Source of the DNA: an uncultured SAR324 cluster bacterium
GTDB taxonomy: Bacteria; SAR324; NAC60-12
Direction of reading: 5' to 3'
NCBI GenBank assembly: GCA_902513935.1
Contig: CABXOR010000061.1
Span: forward strand, 1-8,495
DNA: 8,495 bases
Part shown: positions 1 through 6,619 of the stretch, in pieces
Position numbering within the stretch: position 1 is the first letter of the stretch
How the letters are laid out: each line of letters starts with the position of its first letter
Notes under the pieces: generated by a model
What the model saw: only the letters and a program-made list of their open reading frames with translations
What the model was told of the DNA's origin: nothing
Database searches by the model: none
Made by a program: the position numbers and the translations under genes

Positions 1-198
1 ATCCACTACGTCGAAATCAACCAGTCCAATTTGTCCGACACCAACCGCTCCCAGATACATACCCAGCGGAGATCCAAGTCCTCCTGCACCAATCATCAGC
101 ACTCGAGATTCCTTTAATTCCAACTGACCTGCCATACCAACTTCCGGCAAAGTCAGGTGCCTGCTGTAGCGATTTATTTCCTCATTATTTAACTTCAT
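1..198 (-). CDS. moeB: MoeB/ThiF-family E1-like adenylyltransferase, N-terminal part (cut by window edge)
   Basis: Reading leftward from ATG at 198, the 66 visible codons begin [20 protein letters not shown] and continue into the nucleotide-binding GAGGLGSP loop and a VDFDVVD strand. These are hallmarks of the MoeB/ThiF/HesA family. Known members adenylate the C-terminal glycine of a small ubiquitin-like sulfur carrier (MoaD, ThiS or CysO) so that it can be converted to a thiocarboxylate. The start is supported by a GGAGGA ribosome site five bases upstream. The gene lies 30 bases after the stop of a carrier-protein gene on the same strand, so the two are very probably one operon and enzyme-substrate partners. 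The catalytic cysteine, zinc cysteines and any C-terminal rhodanese domain lie beyond the window. MoeB, MoeZ, ThiF or a CysO-activating enzyme therefore cannot be told apart here; the family is certain, the symbol tentative. Confidence 0.9.
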   Translation of the reverse strand, partial: MKLNNEEINRYSRHLTLPEVGMAGQLELKESRVLMIGAGGLGSPLGMYLGAVGVGQIGLVDFDVVD

Positions 199-203
199 TT
201 TAA

Positions 204-209
204 TCCTCC
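204..209 (-). promoter_or_regulatory. Ribosome binding site of the adenylyltransferase gene
   Basis: On the minus strand GGAGGA stands five bases before the ATG at 198. It is a near-perfect Shine-Dalgarno sequence and fixes the start of the adenylyltransferase within the short gap after the carrier gene. Confidence 0.8.
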
Positions 210-228
210 ATTAAACAAATTTTACAGT

Positions 229-507
229 TTATCTACCTCCTGCGACAGACGGTACGATCTGGATGCAATCTCCGTCTTGCACTGAACTGTTCATGCCGTC
301 CGCATAACGGATATCATCATCGTTGAGATAGACATTGATAAAATTTCGGACTTTTCCGTTTTCGTCAAATAAATTTGTTTTCAGCTCGGCAAAGTCTTTA
401 CATAAAGAATCAAATGCCTCCTCAACTGAATTACCCTGGACCTCAACTTCGTCCTGATTATTCACATACTGCTTTAGTGCAGAAGGAATTTCGATGACTA
501 CTCCCAT
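229..507 (-). CDS. MoaD/CysO-type ubiquitin-like sulfur-carrier protein with C-terminal GGR
   Basis: This is a 92-residue protein when read from ATG at 507. The frame is open for 17 more codons up to an ATG at 558, but AGGAG lies four bases before 507 and none precedes 558, and family homology begins at MGVVIEIPSALKQY. The body (DEVEVQG, the LFDENGKVRNFINVYLNDDD stretch, IRYADG, VQDGDCIQIVPSVAGGR) matches the CysO-like branch of the MoaD/ThiS fold. Such carriers hold sulfur as a thiocarboxylate on their final glycine for cysteine, molybdopterin, thiamin or other sulfur-containing products. Here the diglycine is followed by one arginine and then TAA, so the residue needed for activation is not terminal in the primary product. 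Known relatives with such tails (QbsE, Wolinella HcyS) are trimmed by a JAMM-type protease. The adjacent E1-like enzyme gene supports the role. The final product of the pathway cannot be told from this window. Confidence 0.9.
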   Translation of the reverse strand: MGVVIEIPSALKQYVNNQDEVEVQGNSVEEAFDSLCKDFAELKTNLFDENGKVRNFINVYLNDDDIRYADGMNSSVQDGDCIQIVPSVAGGR

Positions 508-510
508 AAT

Positions 511-516
511 TCTCCT
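511..516 (-). promoter_or_regulatory. Ribosome binding site deciding the carrier-protein start
   Basis: AGGAGA on the minus strand ends a few bases before the ATG at 507 and is preceded by an A-rich run. It favours this start over the in-frame ATG at 558, which has no comparable site. Confidence 0.75.
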
Positions 517-671
517 TTTTTTGTCTGGATAATGGCTTAATTGTTCGTTTATACTCAAATAATGGATTTGTCTATTATATTAAACAATGATCCAATATAA
601 TGAATATAACATTTTATTACGATCATGCAAGTAAAAAATCACTTGAGAATGAAAATTTTCTTTATTTGATG

Positions 672-703
672 AACAGGTAAAAAGCCAAAATACAATACCT
701 GTT
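672..703. repeat. Perfect 8-base inverted repeat, candidate operator of the XRE-cupin regulator
   Basis: AACAGGTA at 672-679 and its exact reverse complement TACCTGTT at 696-703 are separated by 16 bases, so the arm centres are 24 bases apart, about two helical turns or a little more. The right arm overlaps the start of the TTGTCA element before the regulator gene. Position and symmetry suit a dimeric helix-turn-helix protein repressing its own gene and perhaps the divergent sulfur operon. The operator role is inference. Confidence 0.4.
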
Positions 704-731
704 TGTCAAATGTAATCAGATAATATTATAT

Positions 732-1304
732 ATGCAAATAAACAATACAATATTGGAAGCTCCTCCAAAGGTCGGCTCCGAAATTCAACGACTGAGACTT
801 CAGCACAACCTTACTTTGGAGCAGTTAGCTGTCAAGCCCGGAGTTTCAAAATCTATTCTTTCACAAATTGAACGTGATTTGAGTAATCCCACTTTGGCAA
901 CAATATGGAGAATTACGAAAGCTCTGGAAAGTCCTCTTGAAGATATTTTCTCCGTAAAAGAAGGAACAACTTGTTTTGAAAAATTGACCCAGAATGCAAC
1001 ACCGGAAGTGATGAGCGAAGACAGCGGGTTTCGCTTGAAAATCCTTGGTACTCTCAACACTGTTTCTACGGTACAGTGGTATGAATTCTCTGCCGAACCA
1101 AAAGCAGAATTAGTTTCAGAAGCACATGGATCCGGAAGTCTTGAAAGTTTGACCCTCTGCACAGGAGAATTGACAGTAATAGTTAGTGATGAGGCACAAT
1201 ATATTTGTAAAGGAGACACACTTCGTTTCCGTACCGATGTTGCGCATCGACTGAAAAATGAAGGAAAGGAAAAAGCTCACGGATTTATGGTAAATTTACT
1301 CTAA
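732..1304 (+). CDS. XRE-family transcriptional regulator with C-terminal cupin sensor domain
   Basis: This 190-residue regulator has the common HTH-cupin layout. Residues 14-73 form an XRE-type DNA-binding domain (GSEIQRLRLQHNLTLEQL, then GVSKSILSQIER in the recognition helix and NPTLATIWRI). Residues about 115-190 form a small cupin barrel with a single-His version of cupin motif 1 (AHGSGSLESL, CTGELTV) and motif 2 GDTLRFRTDVAHRLKN containing His172. In known relatives the cupin pocket senses a small ligand, and targets are often amino-acid, polyamine or sulfur metabolism. The gene diverges from the sulfur-carrier operon across 224 bases containing an inverted repeat, so local control of that operon plus autoregulation is likely but unproven. 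There is no clear ribosome site before ATG 732, and the start may be used on a very short or leaderless transcript. No other ATG supports a full-length HTH. Confidence 0.9.
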   Translation: MQINNTILEAPPKVGSEIQRLRLQHNLTLEQLAVKPGVSKSILSQIERDLSNPTLATIWRITKALESPLEDIFSVKEGTTCFEKLTQNATPEVMSEDSGFRLKILGTLNTVSTVQWYEFSAEPKAELVSEAHGSGSLESLTLCTGELTVIVSDEAQYICKGDTLRFRTDVAHRLKNEGKEKAHGFMVNLL

Positions 1305-1428
1305 AAATAATCTTGTCCTCAGGAAATTATTGTTGCTGCAAAAGTAATAAAAGTTGTCATATCCCCTAAAGAGGGAATCAAAAAATTAGACTTACCAACT
1401 CTCCTCTTCAAGGCTTGTATGGACGAAT

Positions 1429-2160
1429 TTGTTGAATCTCACCGTCATCCTCCCCCCTTTGCCGAGATGGTTAAGTTGGTTAAGGCAATTGCTACCTCCA
1501 CTCTGCTGGCAATGTAAAAAGGTTCTGGGCGGAAGAAATTTCCTTGATCCAGCCTCTCCGTTTCTCTGTACCAGCTGTCTGCTTGAACTTCCATGGACAG
1601 ATCAGGCTTATCATTGCCGACAATGCGGAAATCACATTGCTGAACCAAATCGTCTCCGCTGTCAGGAATGTATTGAGGATATTTGGGAATTAGATGAATC
1701 CCGAAGTGTTTTTGCCTAAGAAGATATTGTCCGGCATTGGATATTACAGCTGAAATTCTATGGTAAAGAACATTTGTCTCAACTGATGGGACGTCTTTTA
1801 GCGTTGAGTTTTCAAAACAGTAACTGGCTGGAAAAATATTATATTTCCATTCCAATTCCTCTCCACTCCTCACGTCTGCGAAATAGGGTCTTCAATCAGT
1901 CTCTTCTCTTGGCGTATTACTTTAAGAAAATTCTGGGTAAGTCTGCACCCGAATTACAGACTCATTGGCTGAGACGTATTCGTGCTACTCGTCCCAAAAC
2001 AGAATTGCCTTTGGCGGGAAGGCGGGTAAATATGGATGATGCTTTCGAGACCTATTTGGAAGTTCAGAATCATCAAATACTGCTCCTGGATGATGTGATG
2101 ACAACAGGTTCCAGGCTGAACGCAGCAGCAAGATGACTCAAAGAAGTCGGTGCAGTGTAA
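1429..2160 (+). pseudogene. comF: Decayed comF (ComF-family phosphoribosyltransferase-like protein)
   Basis: One frame reads through a complete ComF-like protein but is broken by TAA at 1717-1719, TGA at 2134-2136 and TAA at 2158-2160, with no frame change. The N-terminal part has eight cysteines as four CxxC pairs (CWQC, CTSC, CRQC, CQEC), the zinc-ribbon region of the family. The segment across the first stop, AF-stop-EDIVRHWILQLKFYG, matches the family's linker into the transferase fold. The canonical PRPP-binding motif ILLLDDVMTTGSRL lies near 2075-2115. Residues after the last stop (VHLSWAG) resemble the usual final beta strand. ComF proteins act with ComEA/ComEC-type DNA uptake in competent bacteria. 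The frame has no ATG start; TTG at 1429 is the best candidate. It converges on waaA. Sequencing error is unlikely, since all lesions are substitutions. Confidence 0.85.
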
Positions 2161-2233
2161 GTACATTTGTCCTGGGCAGGAGAATGTGGGATACAGTTGA
2201 AGATGGATTGCCTGATGCCTGAAATACAAAAAA

Positions 2234-3526
2234 TTAGGACAAGCCGTCCATCAAAAAAGGTATACAGATCTTTGCTGCGCCAGCTTGAGTTTCAACAAAT
2301 TCTTTCGAGGATCGGCCCAATTGATCACAAAGTTCCTGGTTGCCTAATATATCAAAAAGCCAGTTTTGGAATTCAGATGAATTTTTAACAGTAGTTGCCA
2401 GTTTTTGCTCAAGCATTATCAGGGCCTCCATTGAGTTGCTGTGTTTTGGGCCAAAAGCAACCGCGACTCCCATGGCTGCAGGTTCGAGAATATTATGTAC
2501 TCCCGTTGTGAATGCTCCTCCTACGTAAGCTATTTTTGCAGAATGATAAATTCCAGCCAGTATACCTACAGAATCAATTAACAGGATACGGACATCCAAA
2601 GTGGCAGTATTGACCTGCGACCAACGCACCATCTGAGTTCCAGAAAAATAGTTTTCTGCATTTTTCAAATGTTCTTCGGTAGGTTCATGTGGTGCAAGAA
2701 CCAGAAACAATTCAGGAAATTTATTCAGAGCTTCCTGCAGTCCATGGAAAATACATGTTTCATCAAGAGGCCATGTACTTCCGGCAACAAATACAAAACT
2801 GTCTTTTGCAGCAGGAGGCAATTGCGGAATTTCTAAATTATTTCTGCGCTCCAACACACTGTCACAACGGGTATCACCCATTACTTTGACCTGAGGGTGA
2901 TCAGGAATTGCAGATAGTACCCTTTGACTGTCAGCTTCAGAAACAGTTAAAATATGCTCCAGGCATTCGTAAAGGGAATGATAAAAAGAACGTCCAATAA
3001 AGTTGACAGTACGTAATGATCCCGCATGAATAATGCCGGAAATCAGTGATTGAGGAATCCCCTGCCGGTGTGCTTCCCAAACTAAATTCGGCCACAAATC
3101 ATAACTAACCCATACTAAACGCGAGGGCTGCAGCAACCCCAGCAAACTGCGAATGTTGTAGATATTATCAACTGGTAAAAACTCTGCTGCGAGCAAATTC
3201 TGAGTTTCAGTTTGGTCTGGCCGTTGAAGCCAGTAAAAAGCATTTACTGAACTGAAGGTTACAACACACTCTGCACCTTCCGCAATGCATCGGTCAATCA
3301 GCGGTTGTGCCTGCAAAAACTCTCCAGCACTTGCTACATGAAACCAGAGCAAAGGCTTTTGCCAGTCCCGTTTTGAAACTGCCACTCCCAATCGTTCCCA
3401 CAAACCTTCCCTTTTTTCAATACCCTCAATGATTTTTGAGTTGTAAGAAGCGAAAATCTTAACGATCCCCGACAGCAATGGCAGTAAAATAAAATTGTAA
3501 GTCAGAAACCAAAAACGGGAAGTCAT
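2234..3526 (-). CDS. waaA: 3-deoxy-D-manno-octulosonic acid (Kdo) transferase
   Basis: This 430-residue protein has the normal WaaA/KdtA length. It transfers Kdo from CMP-Kdo to lipid A precursor at the inner face of the cytoplasmic membrane, starting the LPS core. Visible marks in order are: a hydrophobic N-terminal anchor (residues 5-26); LLWFHVASAGEFLQAQPLI with the expected catalytic glutamate at 69; YDLWPN (142-147) where most relatives have TELWPN; ILTVSEADSQRV (192-203); VMGDTRCDSV (215-224); the glycosyltransferase-B C-domain signature VAGSTWP; APHEP (278-282); and YVGGAFTTGVHNILEPAAMG (334-353), the nucleotide-sugar-binding region. Its ATG overlaps the stop of the upstream TerB/LETM1-like gene as ATGA (3523-3526), so translation is probably coupled. 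There is no independent promoter in the overlap. The number of Kdo residues added cannot be predicted. Confidence 0.92.
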   Translation of the reverse strand: MTSRFWFLTYNFILLPLLSGIVKIFASYNSKIIEGIEKREGLWERLGVAVSKRDWQKPLLWFHVASAGEFLQAQPLIDRCIAEGAECVVTFSSVNAFYWLQRPDQTETQNLLAAEFLPVDNIYNIRSLLGLLQPSRLVWVSYDLWPNLVWEAHRQGIPQSLISGIIHAGSLRTVNFIGRSFYHSLYECLEHILTVSEADSQRVLSAIPDHPQVKVMGDTRCDSVLERRNNLEIPQLPPAAKDSFVFVAGSTWPLDETCIFHGLQEALNKFPELFLVLAPHEPTEEHLKNAENYFSGTQMVRWSQVNTATLDVRILLIDSVGILAGIYHSAKIAYVGGAFTTGVHNILEPAAMGVAVAFGPKHSNSMEALIMLEQKLATTVKNSSEFQNWLFDILGNQELCDQLGRSSKEFVETQAGAAKICIPFLMDGLS

Positions 3527-4875
3527 TGAGATAGTATTTGCTGGGAAACAGGTTCATCCTGAAATGAGCTGGGGAGTATATTAAAGGGTAAAACCTTGAT
3601 CAGTATCGGTAAAAGAATGCCTCCGCCGGGAAGAGCAAATATGGCCAGTGCCGGGATGGACTTGACAACATCTATTAGCTGATCCTGCACCTTTTGTTTT
3701 TCTTCTGTAGTGAGCGGTTTTGTGGTTGCTTTAAACAGTAATTCAGAAAGTTCTTTGGTCTCACCGATTTCTTTCATTATATTATCCACATTTTTTTTGA
3801 CTATCTTGACAATCTTTTCGTTCATATAGTCTTGAAAATGCTGTACGGCAGCATTGTTTTTCAAGAATTCAAGGCGCTCATTGTGAACGGAAAAAAATTC
3901 TGCAACAGAAAAATATAATTGTTCCAGTTTTTCTGAAGTCAGCTCCAGTTTCAGGGAAAGTTTTTCTATGAATTCTTTCTCCTGCCAGGCTCTCTGGTTA
4001 TCGATCAATGAAAGCAAAATCAATTGTTCCACCATATAGCTGCTGATAATTACTGAAATAGAGGAACATGGAATATCCTCTATTTTGACGGGATGAAGGA
4101 TACGCTGATTTAGCTTATTTTGTTTAGCTTCAGTGAGCCTCGTTTGTTTTATGTATTTTTCAATAACCTGTTGTTCGGCACTGTCTACATAATCATTTGC
4201 CCATATCAGTGCAGCAAATGTTATTATCATTTCCTCCCGGAGTTGTTTGTCCATTTCATGGAAAGTCTCTGGTATTGATTTATCATTATTTACTTTTGCT
4301 CTTGCCCAGAGCAGGAAAAAATAGAGCTTGGAAAAAGCAAAATTATTTTGACGGTTACCCAATGAAGAATAACCGCTCAAGGTTATAGAATCTAACAGTG
4401 CCTCTTCAAACTGTTTCAAAGCACCATGCAATGTCTCATTTTCTACAAGCAATTCCGGCAGTGGAATATCCTCCGGGATACGGTAGTAAATGCCCGGCAA
4501 ATGATAGTCTAATGCCAGCAGCATAATTTTTAATAGACGAATTTGATAAGGAATTGGGGTTGCATTCTGTAAATTTGAGGTCATGTTTTCATTTTCAATT
4601 AAGGCTACAGAGAAAAGAGTTTCCAAATAAAGTAAAATTGTTCCACCCTGCTGTTTTGGGAAATTCAGCTCGTCTGCTAAGTTTTGTACAGCCCGTGAAA
4701 TAACCGGACAGCCTAAGAACATCCCATTTTCTTTAACTTCCAAATAGAGGAATTCATCAAATTTTTCTTCACCAGTAAACTCAAGATATTGCTCTGGGCC
4801 GGAAAAGGGGGTTGAGGCTCTAAAAATTAAATAACGGGCAAGCCAGCCGGTTTTTCTGAAATTTAAAGAAAACAT
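3523..4875 (-). CDS. TerB-like domain plus LETM1-like C-terminal domain protein
   Basis: This is a 450-residue protein of unproven function. The last 50 residues carry the signature of the bacterial LETM1-like family: IPALAIFALPGGGILLPILI (407-426) followed by a proline-bounded KVLPFNILPSSF segment, a hydrophobic hairpin. In mitochondrial LETM1 the equivalent membrane segment precedes a ribosome-binding domain linked to cation exchange. Residues about 213-330 (LREEMIITFAALIWANDYVD and the helices after it) resemble the all-helical TerB/tellurite-resistance-like fold, including the acidic turn ANDYVDSAEQ. The N-terminal 200 residues are mostly helical and not recognised. Similar proteins in Bacteroidetes are labelled LETM1-related biofilm-associated proteins. 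The gene overlaps waaA by four bases, tying it to LPS synthesis or envelope homeostasis by context only. There is no strong ribosome site before ATG 4875, so the start is the least certain part. Confidence 0.8.
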   Translation of the reverse strand: MFSLNFRKTGWLARYLIFRASTPFSGPEQYLEFTGEEKFDEFLYLEVKENGMFLGCPVISRAVQNLADELNFPKQQGGTILLYLETLFSVALIENENMTSNLQNATPIPYQIRLLKIMLLALDYHLPGIYYRIPEDIPLPELLVENETLHGALKQFEEALLDSITLSGYSSLGNRQNNFAFSKLYFFLLWARAKVNNDKSIPETFHEMDKQLREEMIITFAALIWANDYVDSAEQQVIEKYIKQTRLTEAKQNKLNQRILHPVKIEDIPCSSISVIISSYMVEQLILLSLIDNQRAWQEKEFIEKLSLKLELTSEKLEQLYFSVAEFFSVHNERLEFLKNNAAVQHFQDYMNEKIVKIVKKNVDNIMKEIGETKELSELLFKATTKPLTTEEKQKVQDQLIDVVKSIPALAIFALPGGGILLPILIKVLPFNILPSSFQDEPVSQQILSQ

Positions 4876-5087
4876 GAACTTAACAGTATCGTATATGAAT
4901 CAACAAAATGAAAACCAATCCAGTTTGCTGACAGAGATGGAATATTGATTGCTTTTCTCTTAAACTAGCTTTGAGAAGCTTGACAGACAAACCTATATTC
5001 TACTTTGTTTCAAGTGAGCTACCAGTTTTTTAGTGTTTAATCATATACTCGACATTCAAGAGTTTCTTCGTGTCTACCCGAGCGTAT

Positions 5088-5129
5088 GTGAGAAATCTTA
5101 TAATATAAAAACACTTTATCAGATCTCAC
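5088..5129. repeat. Long imperfect stem-loop upstream of the SUMF1-fold gene
   Basis: GTGAGA at 5088-5093 pairs with TCTCAC at 5124-5129. After a two-base AA bulge, TCT (5096-5098) pairs with AGA (5121-5123). After one mismatch, ATAA (5100-5103) pairs with TTAT (5116-5119), leaving a 12-base loop. That gives thirteen pairs in total, 57 bases before the GTG start. It could be a leader hairpin or an operator; there is no T-run, so it is not a typical terminator. Confidence 0.4.
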
Positions 5130-5175
5130 CCTTCGGATTATGATGACAAAACGCAGTCAATAATATAAGTATCTC

Positions 5176-5180
5176 AGGAG
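5176..5180 (+). promoter_or_regulatory. Ribosome binding site for the GTG start of the SUMF1-fold gene
   Basis: AGGAG is followed by AATTT and GTG, a textbook spacing of five bases. It supports the GTG start at 5186 over the ATG eleven codons later. Confidence 0.7.
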
Positions 5181-5185
5181 AATTT

Positions 5186-6619
5186 GTGACTCACGAGTCA
5201 TATACTAAAAAAGGACTAATGAAAAAATTGCAACATAAATGGTGGAATCACAAAGTCCTGTTTTTGGTTATTGGGTTATTTTTGTTAGTTAATTTTGTCT
5301 GGGCTGCAGCTCAGAATTTTCAAAAAATAGCTAAAGAGTTTCAGGAATCTGCCATTTCAGACTTTATTGGTTTCAGCATTAAAGGTGAGCGTTATCCGCT
5401 GATGCACACCATTTCAGAGTTGCGTTATCGTGTTTTAGCAGAAAAACTTGGTATCAACAAAAAGGTCGAAACACGAGCCTGCTCTCTAAAAAGGACCTAT
5501 GGTGTTGCTGTTCCAAACGATCAAAAAAAGTTTTGTCAGGATTATGATGCTTTGGTAGAGCTGGCAAAAACAAGTCTCATTCAAACTTCACTCTTTGAAA
5601 AGATTTATTTTAATGCTGAGCCCTTTTTATTGTATGAAATTGAGAGGCAAAGGGCCAGAAAGTCAGTACGCATTTGGATTAGGCAAAAGATGAAATGTCT
5701 TAAAGACAAATACAGCTGCGGACTTGACGAACGTAATATGATAAAGCGGGTTACAAAGTTTGAACCGAAAATCTTAAAAACTTATCTTAAGCTTCTATAT
5801 AACCTGGAAAAAAAATTGTTTCCTGAAGAGCAAGTTGCGACAATTATCAAAACCAAGGATTTGGAAACACTTTGCGGATTTGTTGACCAAGTCAGTCAAA
5901 AAATAGCAAGGCCTGGTATGATACTCATTGATTCCGGAAACTTCAAAATGGGAAGTTCAGAGGGCCTGCCTTCTGAACATCCTGTTCGTGAAGTAAAGGT
6001 GGATGAATTTTGGATCGACAAATGCGAAGTGACAAATTATCAATTTTTACTGGTGGCTGCAAAACATCCTTTTCTGAGAAAAAGCACTTTCCCACGGAAA
6101 TTTCATGACGGCAATTATCTGTGGAACTGGACGGGTGATCTTCTCCCGGAAACTGGGAGTGAGTTGAAGCCGGTTATACACGTTTCCTGGTATGCTGCAC
6201 GGCATTATTGCAACTATGTTGGAAAACGCCTGCCCTCTGAAGCAGAGTGGGAAATTGCTGCACGTGCTGGAACAGAAGGCGCTTACTCAGTCGAAGGGGG
6301 TGCTGAATTTTTAGAGGATTATGCCTGGTTTCGTGTAAATTCCGGTAGAACAATTCACTCAACTGCACAAAAAATAAGTAATCCGAATGGCCTTTTTGAT
6401 ATCCACGGAAATGCCTGGGAATGGGTCTATGACTGGTTTGGAATCTATACAACTGACAACGCCTCAAATCCGCAGGGTCCTGAAATAGGCAAGTACCGGG
6501 TGCTGCGAGGAGGTTCCTGGAGTAATCCTCCTGAATATTTACGTTCGACCATGCGGCGTGATGCCTTACCAACAAGTACATCCAATAATATCGGTTTCAG
6601 GTGTGCAGCAAAAAAATGA
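5186..6619 (+). CDS. Membrane-anchored or secreted SUMF1/FGE-fold (formylglycine-generating-enzyme-like) protein
   Basis: This 477-residue protein starts at GTG 5186, chosen because AGGAG lies five bases upstream; ATG 5219 (residue 12) is an alternative with a weaker, closer AAGGA. Basic residues and then a hydrophobic stretch (24-42, ending WAAA) form an uncleaved anchor or signal peptide, placing the rest outside the cytoplasm. Residues 45-240 are unrecognised, with five cysteines (99, 117, 171, 178, 230). Residues 243-475 are a SUMF1 domain: MILIDSGNFKMGS, HPVREVKVDEFWIDKCEVTN, HVSWYAARHYC, GKRLPSEAEWEIAAR, GLFDIHGNAWEWVYDW, RVLRGGSW and IGFRCA. The paired copper-binding cysteines that true formylglycine-generating enzymes carry in the region after GGSW appear absent (NPPEYLRSTMRRDALPTSTS). 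Oxidase activity is therefore doubtful, and a binding or structural role is more likely. It diverges from the waaA operon and appears to be a single-gene unit. Confidence 0.88.
   Translation: MTHESYTKKGLMKKLQHKWWNHKVLFLVIGLFLLVNFVWAAAQNFQKIAKEFQESAISDFIGFSIKGERYPLMHTISELRYRVLAEKLGINKKVETRACSLKRTYGVAVPNDQKKFCQDYDALVELAKTSLIQTSLFEKIYFNAEPFLLYEIERQRARKSVRIWIRQKMKCLKDKYSCGLDERNMIKRVTKFEPKILKTYLKLLYNLEKKLFPEEQVATIIKTKDLETLCGFVDQVSQKIARPGMILIDSGNFKMGSSEGLPSEHPVREVKVDEFWIDKCEVTNYQFLLVAAKHPFLRKSTFPRKFHDGNYLWNWTGDLLPETGSELKPVIHVSWYAARHYCNYVGKRLPSEAEWEIAARAGTEGAYSVEGGAEFLEDYAWFRVNSGRTIHSTAQKISNPNGLFDIHGNAWEWVYDWFGIYTTDNASNPQGPEIGKYRVLRGGSWSNPPEYLRSTMRRDALPTSTSNNIGFRCAAKK

Larger units (their letters stand above)
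508..731. promoter_or_regulatory. Divergent upstream region between the sulfur-carrier operon and the XRE-cupin regulator
   Basis: This is a 224-base AT-rich gap between two divergently read genes, so it should hold both promoters. On the minus strand a consensus -10 hexamer TATAAT occupies 579-574 but has no convincing -35 at the usual distance. On the plus strand TTGTCA at 703-708 is followed after 15 bases by TATTAT at 724-729, a weak promoter candidate almost touching the ATG at 732. A perfect inverted repeat (672-679 and 696-703) abuts that -35-like element. The shorter palindrome GAAAATTTTC lies at 651-660. These assignments are by eye only. Confidence 0.4.
4876..5185. promoter_or_regulatory. 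Divergent intergenic region upstream of the TerB/LETM1-waaA operon and the SUMF1-fold gene
   Basis: These 310 bases hold no credible gene and should contain two divergent promoters. Leftward, a weak TTGGTT (4905-4900) and TATACG pair at 17-base spacing lies just before ATG 4875. Rightward, the -10-like TATAAT at 5099-5104 lacks a good -35 and sits inside a long imperfect hairpin (5088-5129). TTGACA at 4980-4985 is a perfect -35 hexamer but has only TACTTT 15 bases on. AGGAG at 5176-5180 is the ribosome site of the next gene. Confidence 0.35.

Noticed and set aside
800..1219. Leftward open frame opposite the XRE-cupin gene
   Set aside because: It lies wholly inside a well-supported regulator and its translation has no family-like motifs.
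1305..1428. Terminator or small gene between the regulator and comF
   Set aside because: AATAAT...ATTATT with an inner TCC/GGA forms only a weak hairpin without a T-run, and no protein-like frame is present.
1445..1873. Leftward open frame of 142 codons opposite comF
   Set aside because: It is longer than either comF fragment, but its translation is unremarkable, whereas the plus strand carries four CxxC pairs, the ComF linker and the PRPP motif.
1717..2160. Stop-codon recoding or selenocysteine in comF
   Set aside because: TAA and TGA end the intact neighbours at the expected places (carrier protein, regulator, waaA, SUMF1-fold gene), and three stops of two kinds in one gene fit decay better. 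No selenocysteine-type hairpin was evident after the TGA.
2167..2388. Rightward open frame across the end of waaA
   Set aside because: Only its first few codons continue comF homology; the rest is antisense to the conserved waaA C-terminus.
4980..5006. Perfect TTGACA promoter element
   Set aside because: The only -10-like hexamer at a permitted distance is TACTTT at 15 bases, and the nearest rightward gene starts about 180 bases on. Too weak to call alone.
6174..6581. Leftward open frame inside the SUMF1 domain
   Set aside because: It is antisense to the most conserved part of the SUMF1 domain; a shadow frame.
5186..6619. Active formylglycine-generating enzyme for sulfatases
   Set aside because: The cysteines that bind copper in true enzymes are not visible after the GGSW motif, and no sulfatase gene is in the window.
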